NCBI GenBank assembly: GCA_963811225.1
Contig: CAWEQO010000015.1
Span: 1-64,000, forward strand
Direction: 5' to 3'
DNA length: 64,000 nt
Origin: CAWEQO01 sp963811225
GTDB lineage: Bacteria > Chloroflexota > Anaerolineae > Anaerolineales > Anaerolineaceae
Shown here: one piece after another, positions 23,344 to 32,338 of the stretch
Layout of the letters: every line of letters begins with the position of its first letter
Position numbering within the stretch: the stretch's first letter is position 1
The notes under the pieces: generated by a model
What the model was told of the DNA's origin: nothing
The model's database searches: none
What the model saw: only the letters and a program-made list of their open reading frames with translations
Position numbers and translations under genes: made by a program

Positions 23344-24711
23344 TTACTCAGGACCAATTGGAGCGGTTTTCGCTGGGTCTGTCGCCAGGAACTGACCGCA
23401 GCCCGGTTCCGCCACGATCTCGCCATCCCGCAGCAGCGGGTGTCCGCGCTGGAAGCTCATCTCCGGCCATCCCAGCGCCTCGTGGCCCTCGTACAGTGTG
23501 TAGCCGACTCGGCTGTGCTGATTCTCCGCCTGGATGATGAAGCGCCGCGCCGGGTCGAACACCACCAGGTCGGCGTCCGAGCCCACCTGGACTGTGCCCT
23601 TCTTGGGATACAGCCCGAAGATGCGCGCCGGGTTCTCGCACAGCGCCTGCACCAGCCGCACCACGCCGATCCGGCCGCGGTTGACGCCGCCGTCATAGGT
23701 CATCGGCAGCAGCGTCTCGAGCTGGGGCGAGCCGAAGCCCTGCACCAGGAAGTCGCCGTCGACATCCTTGGCCTTGGGCGCATGGTCTGAGGCCACCGTT
23801 TGCAGCGTGCCGTCGCGCAGCGCCGCCCACAGCGCCGCCTGATCGGCCTGGCTGCGGATCGGCGGGCCGATCTTGGCCAGCGCGCCGCGCCGCTCGATGA
23901 CCTCTTCGGTCAGGTTCAGGTACTGCGGGCAGGTCTCGGCATATACCGGCAGGCCCTGCTCGTGCGCCGCCCGGATGGGCCGCAGCGCCCGTGCCGAGGT
24001 TACGTGCGGGATGTACAGCGGGCAGCCGGTCACCTCCGCCAGGCAGATCGAGCGGAAGATGGCCTCTTCCTCGAAGGCCGCCGGGCGCGAGGCGTTGAAG
24101 TTCCTGGCCGAGGCATTCGGGCCCTTGAGGTACTTATCTTCCAGGTAGTCGATCCCGCCGCCGTTCTCGGCGTGCACCATCGCCATGCCGCCGTTGGCCG
24201 CCAGGATGTCCATGGCCTTGATCAGCTGGTAGTCATCGGTGTACCAGCCCTGTTTGAGATAGGTCAGGAAGAACTTGAAGGTCTTCACACCCAGCCGCAT
24301 CACCTGCTCGATCTCCGGCACCTGGATCGGCGCGTCGAACAGTCCGCCATGCAGCCCGAAGTCCAGCCGCGAGCGCTTCCAGGCGTCCTGCTGCATCTCG
24401 CCCACCTTCTCCACCAGGCTTTCGCCCTTGCGAGCATACGCGAAGTGGATCAGGGTGGTCGTGCCACCGTAAGCGGCCACCTGCGAACAGGCTTCGACGT
24501 CGTCCAGGTAGACCGGGTGGACGTGCACGTCCAGGATGCCGGGGAAGATGTACTTGCCCCTGACGTCGATCACCTGCGGGCAGCCCTGGCGCGGCAGGTC
24601 CGGTCCAACGGCGGCAATCGTCTCGCCGCGCACGCCCACATCCGCCAGATGCATCCCGGCCCCGGTGACGACCATGCCATTCACGATTAAGAGGTCAAAA
24701 GATTCATTCAT
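23344..24711 (-). CDS. hydA: Dihydropyrimidinase/D-hydantoinase-type amidohydrolase
   Basis: A 455-aa metal-dependent amidohydrolase that opens cyclic ureides (hydantoins, dihydropyrimidines) to N-carbamoyl amino acids. The metal site HVH is at 63-65. The carboxylated lysine is predicted at Lys146 in GVKTFKFFLTY. Further His ligands occur in AMVHAENGG and YIPHVTSARAL, and the metal Asp is in VASDHAP. The length fits the family. Allantoinase and dihydroorotase are related alternatives, but the FKFFLTY segment favours hydantoinases. It is the last gene of the - strand locus and overlaps the preceding molybdenum-hydroxylase gene by eight bases. Confidence 0.88.
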   Translation of the reverse strand: MNESFDLLIVNGMVVTGAGMHLADVGVRGETIAAVGPDLPRQGCPQVIDVRGKYIFPGILDVHVHPVYLDDVEACSQVAAYGGTTTLIHFAYARKGESLVEKVGEMQQDAWKRSRLDFGLHGGLFDAPIQVPEIEQVMRLGVKTFKFFLTYLKQGWYTDDYQLIKAMDILAANGGMAMVHAENGGGIDYLEDKYLKGPNASARNFNASRPAAFEEEAIFRSICLAEVTGCPLYIPHVTSARALRPIRAAHEQGLPVYAETCPQYLNLTEEVIERRGALAKIGPPIRSQADQAALWAALRDGTLQTVASDHAPKAKDVDGDFLVQGFGSPQLETLLPMTYDGGVNRGRIGVVRLVQALCENPARIFGLYPKKGTVQVGSDADLVVFDPARRFIIQAENQHSRVGYTLYEGHEALGWPEMSFQRGHPLLRDGEIVAEPGCGQFLATDPAKTAPIGPE

Positions 24712-27031
24712 TTTGCTTCGCCTGTTTCACCAACGCCAGCACCTTCTCGGGTGTCAGCGGCAATTCATTGACAGAAACGGCCAGCGCGTTCGAAACCGCG
24801 TTCGCCACCGCCGGCGCGGCCGGGGTGAGGGCCGGCTCGCCGATGCCCTTGGCCCCGAACGGCCCCAGTCCGCTGCCGGATTCGAGGATGATCACCTGGG
24901 TCGACGGCACGTCCATGGCGGTCGGGATCAGATACTCCGCCAGCGAGCCGGCCTGGATGCGCCCGTCCTTCATTGCCATGTTCTCCATCAAGGCGTAGCC
25001 GATGCCCTGCACCGTCCCGCCCTCGATTTGCCCGTGCACCGCGGCCGGGTTGACCGCCCGGCCAACATCGTGGCAGGCCACCGACTTGAGCACGCTCACT
25101 TCGCCGGTCTCGATATCGACCGCCACTTCCACGCCCACCGATCCAAAGGTGAAATCCGGCCAGATCGGTCCCTGCACGTTCTCAGGATCGACCGGGGCGG
25201 TAAAGGGTGCTTTGAACAGGGCCAGGTTCGCCAGCGGCAGGCCTTCCGAAGCGCACAGCGCCGCCAGTTCGCGCAAGGCGACCGACTGCTCGGGATCGTC
25301 CTTGACGAACACCCGGCTGTCGGCGATGTCCAGGTTGGCCGGGTCTTCTTCCAGCTTCAACGAAGCCCGGTCGATCAGCGTGTCGCGCACCGCCTGCGAG
25401 GCCTGCAGCACGGCGTTGCCCGACATGAACAGCTGCCGGGTGGCGGTGGAGGTGCCTGACAGCGGCGTCAGGGCCGAGTCGGTGTGGTAGATGCTCACAT
25501 TCTCCACCGGTATGCCCAGCACTTCGCTGGCGATCTGGCACACCGCCGAGACCTGCCCGGCGCCCAGATCCGGGATACCCGAACGGACCACCACCGTGCC
25601 GTCCATCTCCAGCCCTACCCAGGCTTGCGAGGTGTCGTGGAACCAGGTGATGCGCCCATAGCTCTGCATGTAAGAGGAGAAGCCCTGGCCGATCCTGGTG
25701 TGATCGTTGGCCGGATGGGTCGGCTCGCCCAGCGCTTCCAGCACACGCGAGGCAGTCTCTTCCAACCAGGCGGCCGTGGTGATCTCTTGATTGACGCCTA
25801 CGTCGCCGGTATGCAGGTAGTTGATCCGGCGGAACTCGTAGGGGTCCATCCCCAGCCGTTTGGCGATCTCGTCCATCTGCCGTTCGTGGGCGAAGGCCGC
25901 CTGCGGGATGCCGAAGCCGCGGAAGGCGCTGGTGAAGATCTGGTTGGTCGCCACGGCGAAGCTGTCGACGTGCAGGTTGTCCACCCGGTACGGCCCGGTG
26001 GCCGCGCCGGTGGCATACAGCAGCACGTACGGGCTCAGGTACACGTACGCCCCCGAGTCGGCGACCATGCGAACCTCGGCGGCGGTGATGCGCCCGTCGC
26101 GCGTCACGCCCGTGCGGTGGGTGATGACGAACGGATGGCGTTTGGAGTGGGCCTGGATCGATTCCTCGCGGGTGTATTCCATCCGCACCGGTCGCCCGGT
26201 TTTCATTGCCAGCAGGCCGATGAAGATCTCGACGGTGATGTCCTCCTTGCCGCCGAAGCCGCCGCCGACCATGGTGCCCTGCACGTGCAGCTTGTGCTGC
26301 GGCACGCCCAAAGCCAGGGCAATGCTGCGGAAGTGCTCCACCACCTGGGTGCAGACCCGGATGGTGATCACGCCCTTGTCGTCCATCCAGGCCACCCCGG
26401 CCTCGGGCTCCAGGTAGGCGTGCTCGACGAACGGCACTCGGAAGGTATTCTCGACGATCAAGTCGGCCTGGGCCATGCCTTCGCTCAAGTTACCCTTGCG
26501 CACCTTCCAGCGCGCCACGATGTTGTCCGGCGCGGCGATGACCGGCGCGCCGGACTGCATCGCTTCGATCGGGTCGAAAACTGCGGGCAGCTCCTCGTAT
26601 TCGATCTCGATCAGCTTCAAGGCTCGATCGGCAATCGCCAGTGTCTCGGCCGCCACCAGCGCAATCGGATCGCCGATGAAGCGCACCAGGTCGGTCGCCA
26701 GCACGTGCGCGTCCGAGCCCGAGCGCCGCTTCTGCCCGGTTTGCCCGGGCATGTCGGTCACCAGCACGGACTGCGGCAGGTCCGCCGCGGTCAGCACGCA
26801 CACCACACCCGGCAGGGCCTGGGCCTTGGCGACGTCAAGGCGCTTGATGCGGGCCGATGGCACGCTGCTGCGGAACACCCGGGCGTGCAGCATGCGCGGC
26901 ATGAACAGGTCGCCGGCGTAGACCGTGTCGCCGACCACCTTGCCCATGGCGTCCACCCGCCGGATGGGCTTGCCGATCGTGCGCAGCTCGGGCAAATCGA
27001 CCTTAGGGAGGGGTTTGGCGGTGTATTTCAT
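24704..27031 (-). CDS. Xanthine dehydrogenase-family molybdopterin-binding subunit (first type)
   Basis: A 775-aa large subunit of a molybdenum hydroxylase. It has an N-terminal 'GKPIRRVDAMGKVVGDTVYAGD', the molybdopterin-contact GGGFGGKE near 255, FRGFGIPQ near 367 (Arg as in purine hydroxylases) and the catalytic-base Glu in AKGIGEPAL near 725. It accepts electrons from substrate C-H hydroxylation and passes them to the [2Fe-2S] and FAD partners encoded just upstream. The start (ATG 27031) overlaps the stop of the [2Fe-2S] gene as ATGA. The substrate is probably an N-heterocycle or purine, judging from the neighbouring hydantoinase; this is inference. Confidence 0.92.
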   Translation of the reverse strand: MKYTAKPLPKVDLPELRTIGKPIRRVDAMGKVVGDTVYAGDLFMPRMLHARVFRSSVPSARIKRLDVAKAQALPGVVCVLTAADLPQSVLVTDMPGQTGQKRRSGSDAHVLATDLVRFIGDPIALVAAETLAIADRALKLIEIEYEELPAVFDPIEAMQSGAPVIAAPDNIVARWKVRKGNLSEGMAQADLIVENTFRVPFVEHAYLEPEAGVAWMDDKGVITIRVCTQVVEHFRSIALALGVPQHKLHVQGTMVGGGFGGKEDITVEIFIGLLAMKTGRPVRMEYTREESIQAHSKRHPFVITHRTGVTRDGRITAAEVRMVADSGAYVYLSPYVLLYATGAATGPYRVDNLHVDSFAVATNQIFTSAFRGFGIPQAAFAHERQMDEIAKRLGMDPYEFRRINYLHTGDVGVNQEITTAAWLEETASRVLEALGEPTHPANDHTRIGQGFSSYMQSYGRITWFHDTSQAWVGLEMDGTVVVRSGIPDLGAGQVSAVCQIASEVLGIPVENVSIYHTDSALTPLSGTSTATRQLFMSGNAVLQASQAVRDTLIDRASLKLEEDPANLDIADSRVFVKDDPEQSVALRELAALCASEGLPLANLALFKAPFTAPVDPENVQGPIWPDFTFGSVGVEVAVDIETGEVSVLKSVACHDVGRAVNPAAVHGQIEGGTVQGIGYALMENMAMKDGRIQAGSLAEYLIPTAMDVPSTQVIILESGSGLGPFGAKGIGEPALTPAAPAVANAVSNALAVSVNELPLTPEKVLALVKQAKQNE

Positions 27032-27528
27032 GCTTGCGCCTCTTTCCCGCCCTCTGCAGCGTCCATCACTTCGGCCGCGGCCTGGATGGCCCGCACGATC
27101 TGCCCGTAACCGGTGCAGCGGCACAGGTTGCCCGAGATGGCCTCGCGGATCTCTTCCTCGCTGGGATGGGGGTTGGTATCCAGCAGCGCCGAGGCCGCCA
27201 CGACCATGCCCGGGGTGCAGTAGCCGCACTGGGCCGCGCCGTATTCGGCAAAGGCCTGCTGGATGGGGTGCGGACTGTTTACGGTACCCAGCCCGGAATC
27301 CGTGACGATCTCGGCCCCATCGGCCTGCCAGGCCAGCACCATGCAGCTGTTGACCGCTTTGCCGTTCAGCAGCACCGCACACGCCCCGCAGTCGCCCTTC
27401 TCGCAGCCGTTCTTGACGTCCAGATAGCCCAGGACCTCGCGCAAGGCGCGCAGCAGGGTCACGTTGGGGGCCAGGGCTAACTGATGCTGCTGTCCGTTGA
27501 CGGTCAGGTTGATGATTCGGGCTTGCAT
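27028..27528 (-). CDS. Molybdenum hydroxylase [2Fe-2S] subunit
   Basis: A 166-aa iron-sulfur subunit of the xanthine dehydrogenase/CO dehydrogenase family. The plant-type cluster ligands are Cys42, Cys47, Cys50 and Cys62. The second cluster is held by Cys101, Cys104 (CGYCTPG), Cys136 and Cys138 (CRCTGY). All eight are present. Its role is electron relay between the molybdenum centre and FAD. AGGAGG precedes the ATG by six bases. It is sandwiched between the FAD subunit (one base apart) and the Mo subunit (ATGA overlap). Confidence 0.94.
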   Translation of the reverse strand: MQARIINLTVNGQQHQLALAPNVTLLRALREVLGYLDVKNGCEKGDCGACAVLLNGKAVNSCMVLAWQADGAEIVTDSGLGTVNSPHPIQQAFAEYGAAQCGYCTPGMVVAASALLDTNPHPSEEEIREAISGNLCRCTGYGQIVRAIQAAAEVMDAAEGGKEAQA

Positions 27529-27529
27529 C

Positions 27530-28408
27530 TTATTCCTCCTTGGCCTGCATCTGGCCGATGATTTGCTCCAGCAGCCGCCGCACCAGCACGGCCGCCATCT
27601 CGCGCCGGTATTCGGCCGAGGCGCGCACGTCCGAGATGGGCGACGCCGCCCGAGCGGCCAGTTCGGCGGCCTCACGGGCGCACACCGCCGTCAGTTTTCG
27701 GCCGTACAGCGCATCTTCCGCTCCCCTTGCGCGCAGCGGCACCGGTGCAACCGAGCCCAACGCAATCCGGGCTTTCTCCACTTTGCCATCCTCGTCCACG
27801 TCCACCCGCACGGCTGCGCTGACCACCGAGATGGCGTCGGCCTTGCGCAGGCCCAGCTTCTGAAAGGCGGTGTAGGTGTTCGGCCCAACCGCCGTCCAGC
27901 GCACCCCGGCGATGACCTCACCCGGCTGCAGTTGGGTCTTGCGGACGTGGATGAAGAACTCGTCCAGCGGGATGCGGCGGCGTCCGGCTGACGAGGCCAG
28001 TTCCACCTCGGCTTCCAACGCCAGCAGGGATGGGGCCGTGTCGGCCGCCGGCGAGCCGTCCGCCAGGTTGCCGCCAAGCGTGGCGCGGTTGCGCACCAGC
28101 GGGCTGGCGAATATCGACGCCGCCGCCCGCAGGCACGGCCCGGCCGCGCCCACTTGCGGATCGTCCAGCAGCTCGGCGATGGTCACGCCCGCTCCCGTGA
28201 AGACATGCCCGTTCTCACGACGGATACCTTTCAACTCGGGCAGCCGGCTGATATCCACCAGCGTCTGCGGCGCATGCCGGCCGCTGCGCAGGTCTACCAC
28301 CAGGTTGGTGCCGCCTGCCAGCGGGGCAGTGTCCGGCGCGTGTTCCGCCAGGCACTCCAGCGCTTCTTGCAGGCTTGTGGGCAGGTACAGATCGAACTCA
28401 GGCAGCAT
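27530..28408 (-). CDS. Molybdenum hydroxylase FAD-binding subunit
   Basis: A 292-aa FAD subunit of the CoxM/XdhB type. The FAD-binding loops are LAGGTNLVVDLRSG (about 30-43) and TLGGNLADGSPAADTAP (about 110-126). The C-terminal domain follows the CO dehydrogenase flavoprotein pattern (IALGSVAPVPLRA, about 205-217). It passes electrons to NAD or another acceptor. GGAGG lies upstream of the ATG. It starts 24 bases after the FAD/[2Fe-2S] fusion gene, so the locus encodes two flavin subunits. Confidence 0.92.
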   Translation of the reverse strand: MLPEFDLYLPTSLQEALECLAEHAPDTAPLAGGTNLVVDLRSGRHAPQTLVDISRLPELKGIRRENGHVFTGAGVTIAELLDDPQVGAAGPCLRAAASIFASPLVRNRATLGGNLADGSPAADTAPSLLALEAEVELASSAGRRRIPLDEFFIHVRKTQLQPGEVIAGVRWTAVGPNTYTAFQKLGLRKADAISVVSAAVRVDVDEDGKVEKARIALGSVAPVPLRARGAEDALYGRKLTAVCAREAAELAARAASPISDVRASAEYRREMAAVLVRRLLEQIIGQMQAKEE

Positions 28409-28432
28409 GGAAAAACCTCCAGTCGGTTCGCT

Positions 28433-29893
28433 TCAATCAGCCTTATCTTCTACAACGGACATCACCGCTCGCACGATGCTCAAATAGCCGGTGCAGCGGC
28501 AGCGGTTGCCTTTCAGCGTGTCGCGCACCTCGTCTTCGTCCGGCTGCGGGTTATCCTTCAGCAGGCTTTTGACCGTCATCAAGATACCCGGGGTGCAGTA
28601 GCCGCATTGAAAGGCGGCTTTCTCGACGAACGCCTCTTGCAGCGGGTCCAGCTCGCCGTCCGGCGACTGCAAGCCCTCGATGGTCGTCACCGACTTGCCG
28701 TCCACCGCGATCGCCAGCGTCAGGCATGCCAGCGCCGGTCTGCCGTCGATTTGCACCGTGCAGGCGCTGCACTCACCCACGCCGCAGCCGTACTTGGTGC
28801 CGGTCAGCTGCAGGCGCTCGCGCAGCACGTTCAGCAGCAGCTCGTTGGGCTTGACCCACAGCTTGCGCTCATGCCCGTTGACCGTCAGCGTGATCTGGCG
28901 CTGCATTTCGGCCGCGACGTTCACCGCTTCGGGCATCGCAATCTCCTCCGTCGTCTTGACCGGGCGCGGCGTGAGCTTCAACTCGCTGCCACTGCCGTCC
29001 CACAGCGCCTGGAGCAGGTCTTGGGCCATCACTTTGACCACTTCCCGCCGGTACCAGGCCGTCGAACGGATATCGTCGATCGGGCTGACCGCTTCGGATG
29101 CGGCCTGCGCGGCCTTTGCGGCCAGTTCTGGTGAGAACGGCTTGCCTTCCAGCATGACTTCGGCCGTTTTGGCTCGCATGGGTGTGGGCGCCACTGAGCC
29201 GAACGCCATCCGGCATCGGGTCACCCGCTCGCCATCCCTTTGCAGCATCACCGCCACGCTGGCCTTGGCCAGGTCAGCGGAGACACGCGCAAGCTTGTAG
29301 AAGGCGCTAGTCGAGCCGGGCAGGGGCGGCGGCAGGATGATGGCGGTCAGCAGCTCGTCCGGTTTCAAGAGCGTGTGCCCCGGCGAGACGAACAGGTCTT
29401 CCAGCGGCATGCGCAGCTCGCCGCGCGTGCTGCGCACCATCACCTCTGCGCTCAGCGCTAGCAGGGCGGGCGGCGTGTCGGAGGCAGGCGAGCCGTTGCA
29501 CAGGTTGCCGCCGATGGTGGCCATCTCCTGGATCTGGGTGCTGCCGAAGGCCGCGCAGGCTTGCGCCAGCGCCGGGTAGCAGTATCTCACCAGCGGATGA
29601 TCGCGCACCTCACGGATCGCAGCGCGCGCCCCGATGATCAGGCTGCCGTGCTCGTCCCGGCGGATCTCGTCCAGCCCGCGCACGTTCTGGACGTCGATCA
29701 ACGCCCGCGGCGCTTCGCGTTCCATCTTCATCATCACCAGCACGTGCGTGCCGCCCGCCAGGATGCGGGCCTGCTCTCCGTACTTCTCCAGCAGCGTCAG
29801 GGTCTCGTCCAGCGAGACCGGGGCGTAGTAATCGAAGGCATCCACGATCAAATGCGAGTTCGAGGGGTGGGTATGGTTGTGGTTTGCGCTCAT
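28433..29893 (-). CDS. FAD-binding and [2Fe-2S] fusion subunit of a molybdenum hydroxylase
   Basis: A 486-aa protein. Residues about 15-300 are a CoxM-type FAD domain (LAGGTHVLVMMKMER, TIGGNLCNGSPASDTPP). Residues about 330-486 are a complete [2Fe-2S] domain with CGVGECSAC, CGYCTPG and CRCTGY. The two are usually separate subunits, or joined in the order iron-sulfur then FAD as in XDH; here FAD comes first. A linker of about 30 residues (LKLTPRPVKTTEEIAMPEAV) joins them. The N-terminus is His/Asn-rich (SANHNHTHPSNSH). The start overlaps the upstream Mo-subunit stop as ATGA. Confidence 0.9.
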   Translation of the reverse strand: MSANHNHTHPSNSHLIVDAFDYYAPVSLDETLTLLEKYGEQARILAGGTHVLVMMKMEREAPRALIDVQNVRGLDEIRRDEHGSLIIGARAAIREVRDHPLVRYCYPALAQACAAFGSTQIQEMATIGGNLCNGSPASDTPPALLALSAEVMVRSTRGELRMPLEDLFVSPGHTLLKPDELLTAIILPPPLPGSTSAFYKLARVSADLAKASVAVMLQRDGERVTRCRMAFGSVAPTPMRAKTAEVMLEGKPFSPELAAKAAQAASEAVSPIDDIRSTAWYRREVVKVMAQDLLQALWDGSGSELKLTPRPVKTTEEIAMPEAVNVAAEMQRQITLTVNGHERKLWVKPNELLLNVLRERLQLTGTKYGCGVGECSACTVQIDGRPALACLTLAIAVDGKSVTTIEGLQSPDGELDPLQEAFVEKAAFQCGYCTPGILMTVKSLLKDNPQPDEDEVRDTLKGNRCRCTGYLSIVRAVMSVVEDKAD

Positions 29894-32232
29894 TTCGACT
29901 GCTCCTTGATCGCCTTCAGGATCACCTCGGGCGTGATCGGCAGCTCGTAGAAGCGGATCCCCAGGGCGTTGTAGATGGCGTTGGCGTAGGCCGCTGCGAC
30001 CGGGTTAGTGGCGGCTTCGCCCAGGCCCTTGGCCCCGAACGGGCCACTCGGCTCGTAGGTGTTGGCGAAGTATGCCTTGAATTCCTCCAGGTGGGGGGCT
30101 TCTTCGATCCCGGGGGTCTTGGCGTCGATCCAGTAGCCGTGCGAGAGCAGATCACCACGCTCGTCCCAGGTGTTCAACTCCAGCAGGGCAAAGCCCATGC
30201 CGCGCGCCAACCCGCCTTCCAGCTGGCCCAGCGCCATGTCTGGGTTGACCACCGTGCCGCAGTCGCCGCCCATCACCGCCCGCACCGTGCGCACCACGCC
30301 GGTCCAGGTGTCTACTTCCACTTCCAGGAAGCAGCTCACGTAAGCCGGTGGGCAGTTGACCGGGCGGTAGCTGTCCAGCTGGGCAATCGTCTTCCAGCTC
30401 TCGGTCCAGCAGCGCGTCGCCAGCTCCTGCAGGGTCATGTTCTTATCCGGCACCGAGGGGCAGTACACCACGCCCTGGCCCAGGTCTTCATCCAGCCGTA
30501 GGGTCAGCGCCTCCGGCATGATATTCAAATAGCGGCCGGCCGTCTCGACGATCTCTTGCCGCACCTGTTTGGCCACGCGCACCGCCGCCCCGCACCCGGC
30601 ATAGATGCCGCGCGTGGCGTGGGTCGTGACGTCGTACAGGGTGGAAGTCGTTTCGGCCGGGGCCACGTTGACCTTGTCCAGCGGCACGCACAGCTCCTCG
30701 GCCACCAGCTTGGCCATGGCTTCCAGCGTCCCGCCGCCGTGGTCCATGACTGCTGAGACCACGTCCACCGAGCCGTCCTGGTTCAGTTTGACCATTGCGC
30801 CCGAGAAGTCGATCACGTCGCCCGGTTTGGGCGCTCCGGCGCTGGAGGTGTGGAAGCCGCGCGCCATGCCGATCCCCCGGCGGCAGCGCCCGGTTTTGGC
30901 GGAGGCCGGCAGGCGCTTGTCCCAGCCGATCTCCTCCGCCCCGCGCCGCAGCAGCTCGGGCACGCCGTCGCTCAGCACGATCGAGCGCACCAGCGGCCCC
31001 TGACCCCAGAAGGTGTCGCCCAGGCCGACGTAATTCTTGCGCTTGATCTCCAGCGGGTCCATGCCCAGTTTCTCGGCCAGCTCTTCGATCAGCGTCTCGG
31101 CTGCGAAGGTCACCTGCGGGTTGCCGTAACCCTGCATCGCCACCGAGGGCGGCTTATTCGTATAGACCGCCACGCCGCGGTAGCGCACGTTCGGCAGCCG
31201 ATACAGCGACACCAGCCAGCCGACGCCCACCCCCAGGTACGAGTAGCCCTGCGTGATGTGCGCGCCGATGTCGGCCACCAGCTCCATCTTGGCCCCCGTC
31301 AGCGTGCCGTCCTTCTTGGCGGCCAGCTGGATGTGGGCCTGCAGCGGGTAGCGGGTGTGATCGTTGGCATCCTCTTCGCGCGTCAGCATCAGCTTGACCG
31401 GGCGGCGCGCCTTGAGCGCCAGCGCCGCCGCAATCGGCACGACGGTGTTCATTTGGATGCTCGATCCAAACGTGCCGCCGCAGCTGATGCGCTTGACGTT
31501 GATCTTGCTCAGTGGGATGCCGAAGATCTGCCCCAGGCTGATGCGCACGTTGTGGATCGATTGGGCCGTAGCCCACACCGTCAGGCCGCCGTTCGGCTCT
31601 GGCTTGACAACCGCCGTCTTGGGCTCCATCTGGGCGTGGTAGATCTTGTTGGTCTTGAAGGTGCCTTCCACGATCAAGTCGGCCTCGGCGAAGGCCTTGT
31701 CCACGTCGCCCTCATCGACCGTGCGCTCTGTGGCGATGTTGTTATGGATCGGGATGGTCTGGTCGCCGTAATCGACGGTCTCATACAGCGCCGCAGTCCC
31801 ATCTTTCATCGCCTCGACCGGGTCCAACACCACCAGCAGCGGCTCGTACTCCACCTTGACCGCCCGGGCGGCCTGTTCGGCCAGCTCTTCGGTCTCGGCT
31901 GCCACCGCCGCCACCGCTTCGCCCATGCGCCGCACTTTGTCGGCCAGCACGTAGCGGTCTTTGTGCAGCGCCCACGGCACAGTAATGATGCGCTCGTTGT
32001 AGCGCACCTGTGGGATGTCGGCGAAGGTGATGCAGACTGCGCCCATTGCCTCGGCCTCGCTCACGTCCACGCTCTTGATGATGGCGTGGGCATAGGGGCT
32101 GGCGACCGTGCGGGCGTGCAGCATGTGCGCCAGGCTGACGTCGGTGGAGTACTGCTCCTGCCCCGTCACCCGGGCGATGCCGTCCTTGCGCCGCGTCACC
32201 TTTCCAACGATTTTTAGATCCTGGTCTGTCAT
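29890..32232 (-). CDS. Xanthine dehydrogenase-family molybdopterin-binding subunit (second, divergent type)
   Basis: A 780-aa molybdenum-hydroxylase large subunit. The catalytic Glu is in AKGLGEAAT near 734. The usual GGGFGGK is replaced by CGGTFGSSIQ near 250, and FRGFG by MQGYGNPQ, so its substrate pocket must differ from the other large subunit in the locus. I took ATG 32232 (MTDQDLK, AGAGG upstream); the frame runs open further to 32421, through the palindromic repeat at 32290-32335, but without a plausible start. It forms its own unit with the downstream FAD/[2Fe-2S] fusion. Confidence 0.9.
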   Translation of the reverse strand: MTDQDLKIVGKVTRRKDGIARVTGQEQYSTDVSLAHMLHARTVASPYAHAIIKSVDVSEAEAMGAVCITFADIPQVRYNERIITVPWALHKDRYVLADKVRRMGEAVAAVAAETEELAEQAARAVKVEYEPLLVVLDPVEAMKDGTAALYETVDYGDQTIPIHNNIATERTVDEGDVDKAFAEADLIVEGTFKTNKIYHAQMEPKTAVVKPEPNGGLTVWATAQSIHNVRISLGQIFGIPLSKINVKRISCGGTFGSSIQMNTVVPIAAALALKARRPVKLMLTREEDANDHTRYPLQAHIQLAAKKDGTLTGAKMELVADIGAHITQGYSYLGVGVGWLVSLYRLPNVRYRGVAVYTNKPPSVAMQGYGNPQVTFAAETLIEELAEKLGMDPLEIKRKNYVGLGDTFWGQGPLVRSIVLSDGVPELLRRGAEEIGWDKRLPASAKTGRCRRGIGMARGFHTSSAGAPKPGDVIDFSGAMVKLNQDGSVDVVSAVMDHGGGTLEAMAKLVAEELCVPLDKVNVAPAETTSTLYDVTTHATRGIYAGCGAAVRVAKQVRQEIVETAGRYLNIMPEALTLRLDEDLGQGVVYCPSVPDKNMTLQELATRCWTESWKTIAQLDSYRPVNCPPAYVSCFLEVEVDTWTGVVRTVRAVMGGDCGTVVNPDMALGQLEGGLARGMGFALLELNTWDERGDLLSHGYWIDAKTPGIEEAPHLEEFKAYFANTYEPSGPFGAKGLGEAATNPVAAAYANAIYNALGIRFYELPITPEVILKAIKEQSK

Positions 32233-32289
32233 ACGGTACCTCTTTTTCTTTCGCTGCACAGATAAGCCTTGTCCGTCTTCTTCTATCGA

Positions 32290-32335
32290 CCCCAGACAAC
32301 CCTTACAGGGTGCTTCGCGAGGATGTCTGGGGCTA
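32290..32335 (-). repeat. 46-bp palindromic repeat, copy 3 (inverted)
   Basis: On the - strand it reads like copies at 3473 and 13268. The terminal stem has A-T at the position that is G-C and T-A in the others. It begins four bases after the pyrB stop, again with GTGTAGCCCC at its edge. Confidence 0.85.
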
Positions 32336-32338
32336 CAC

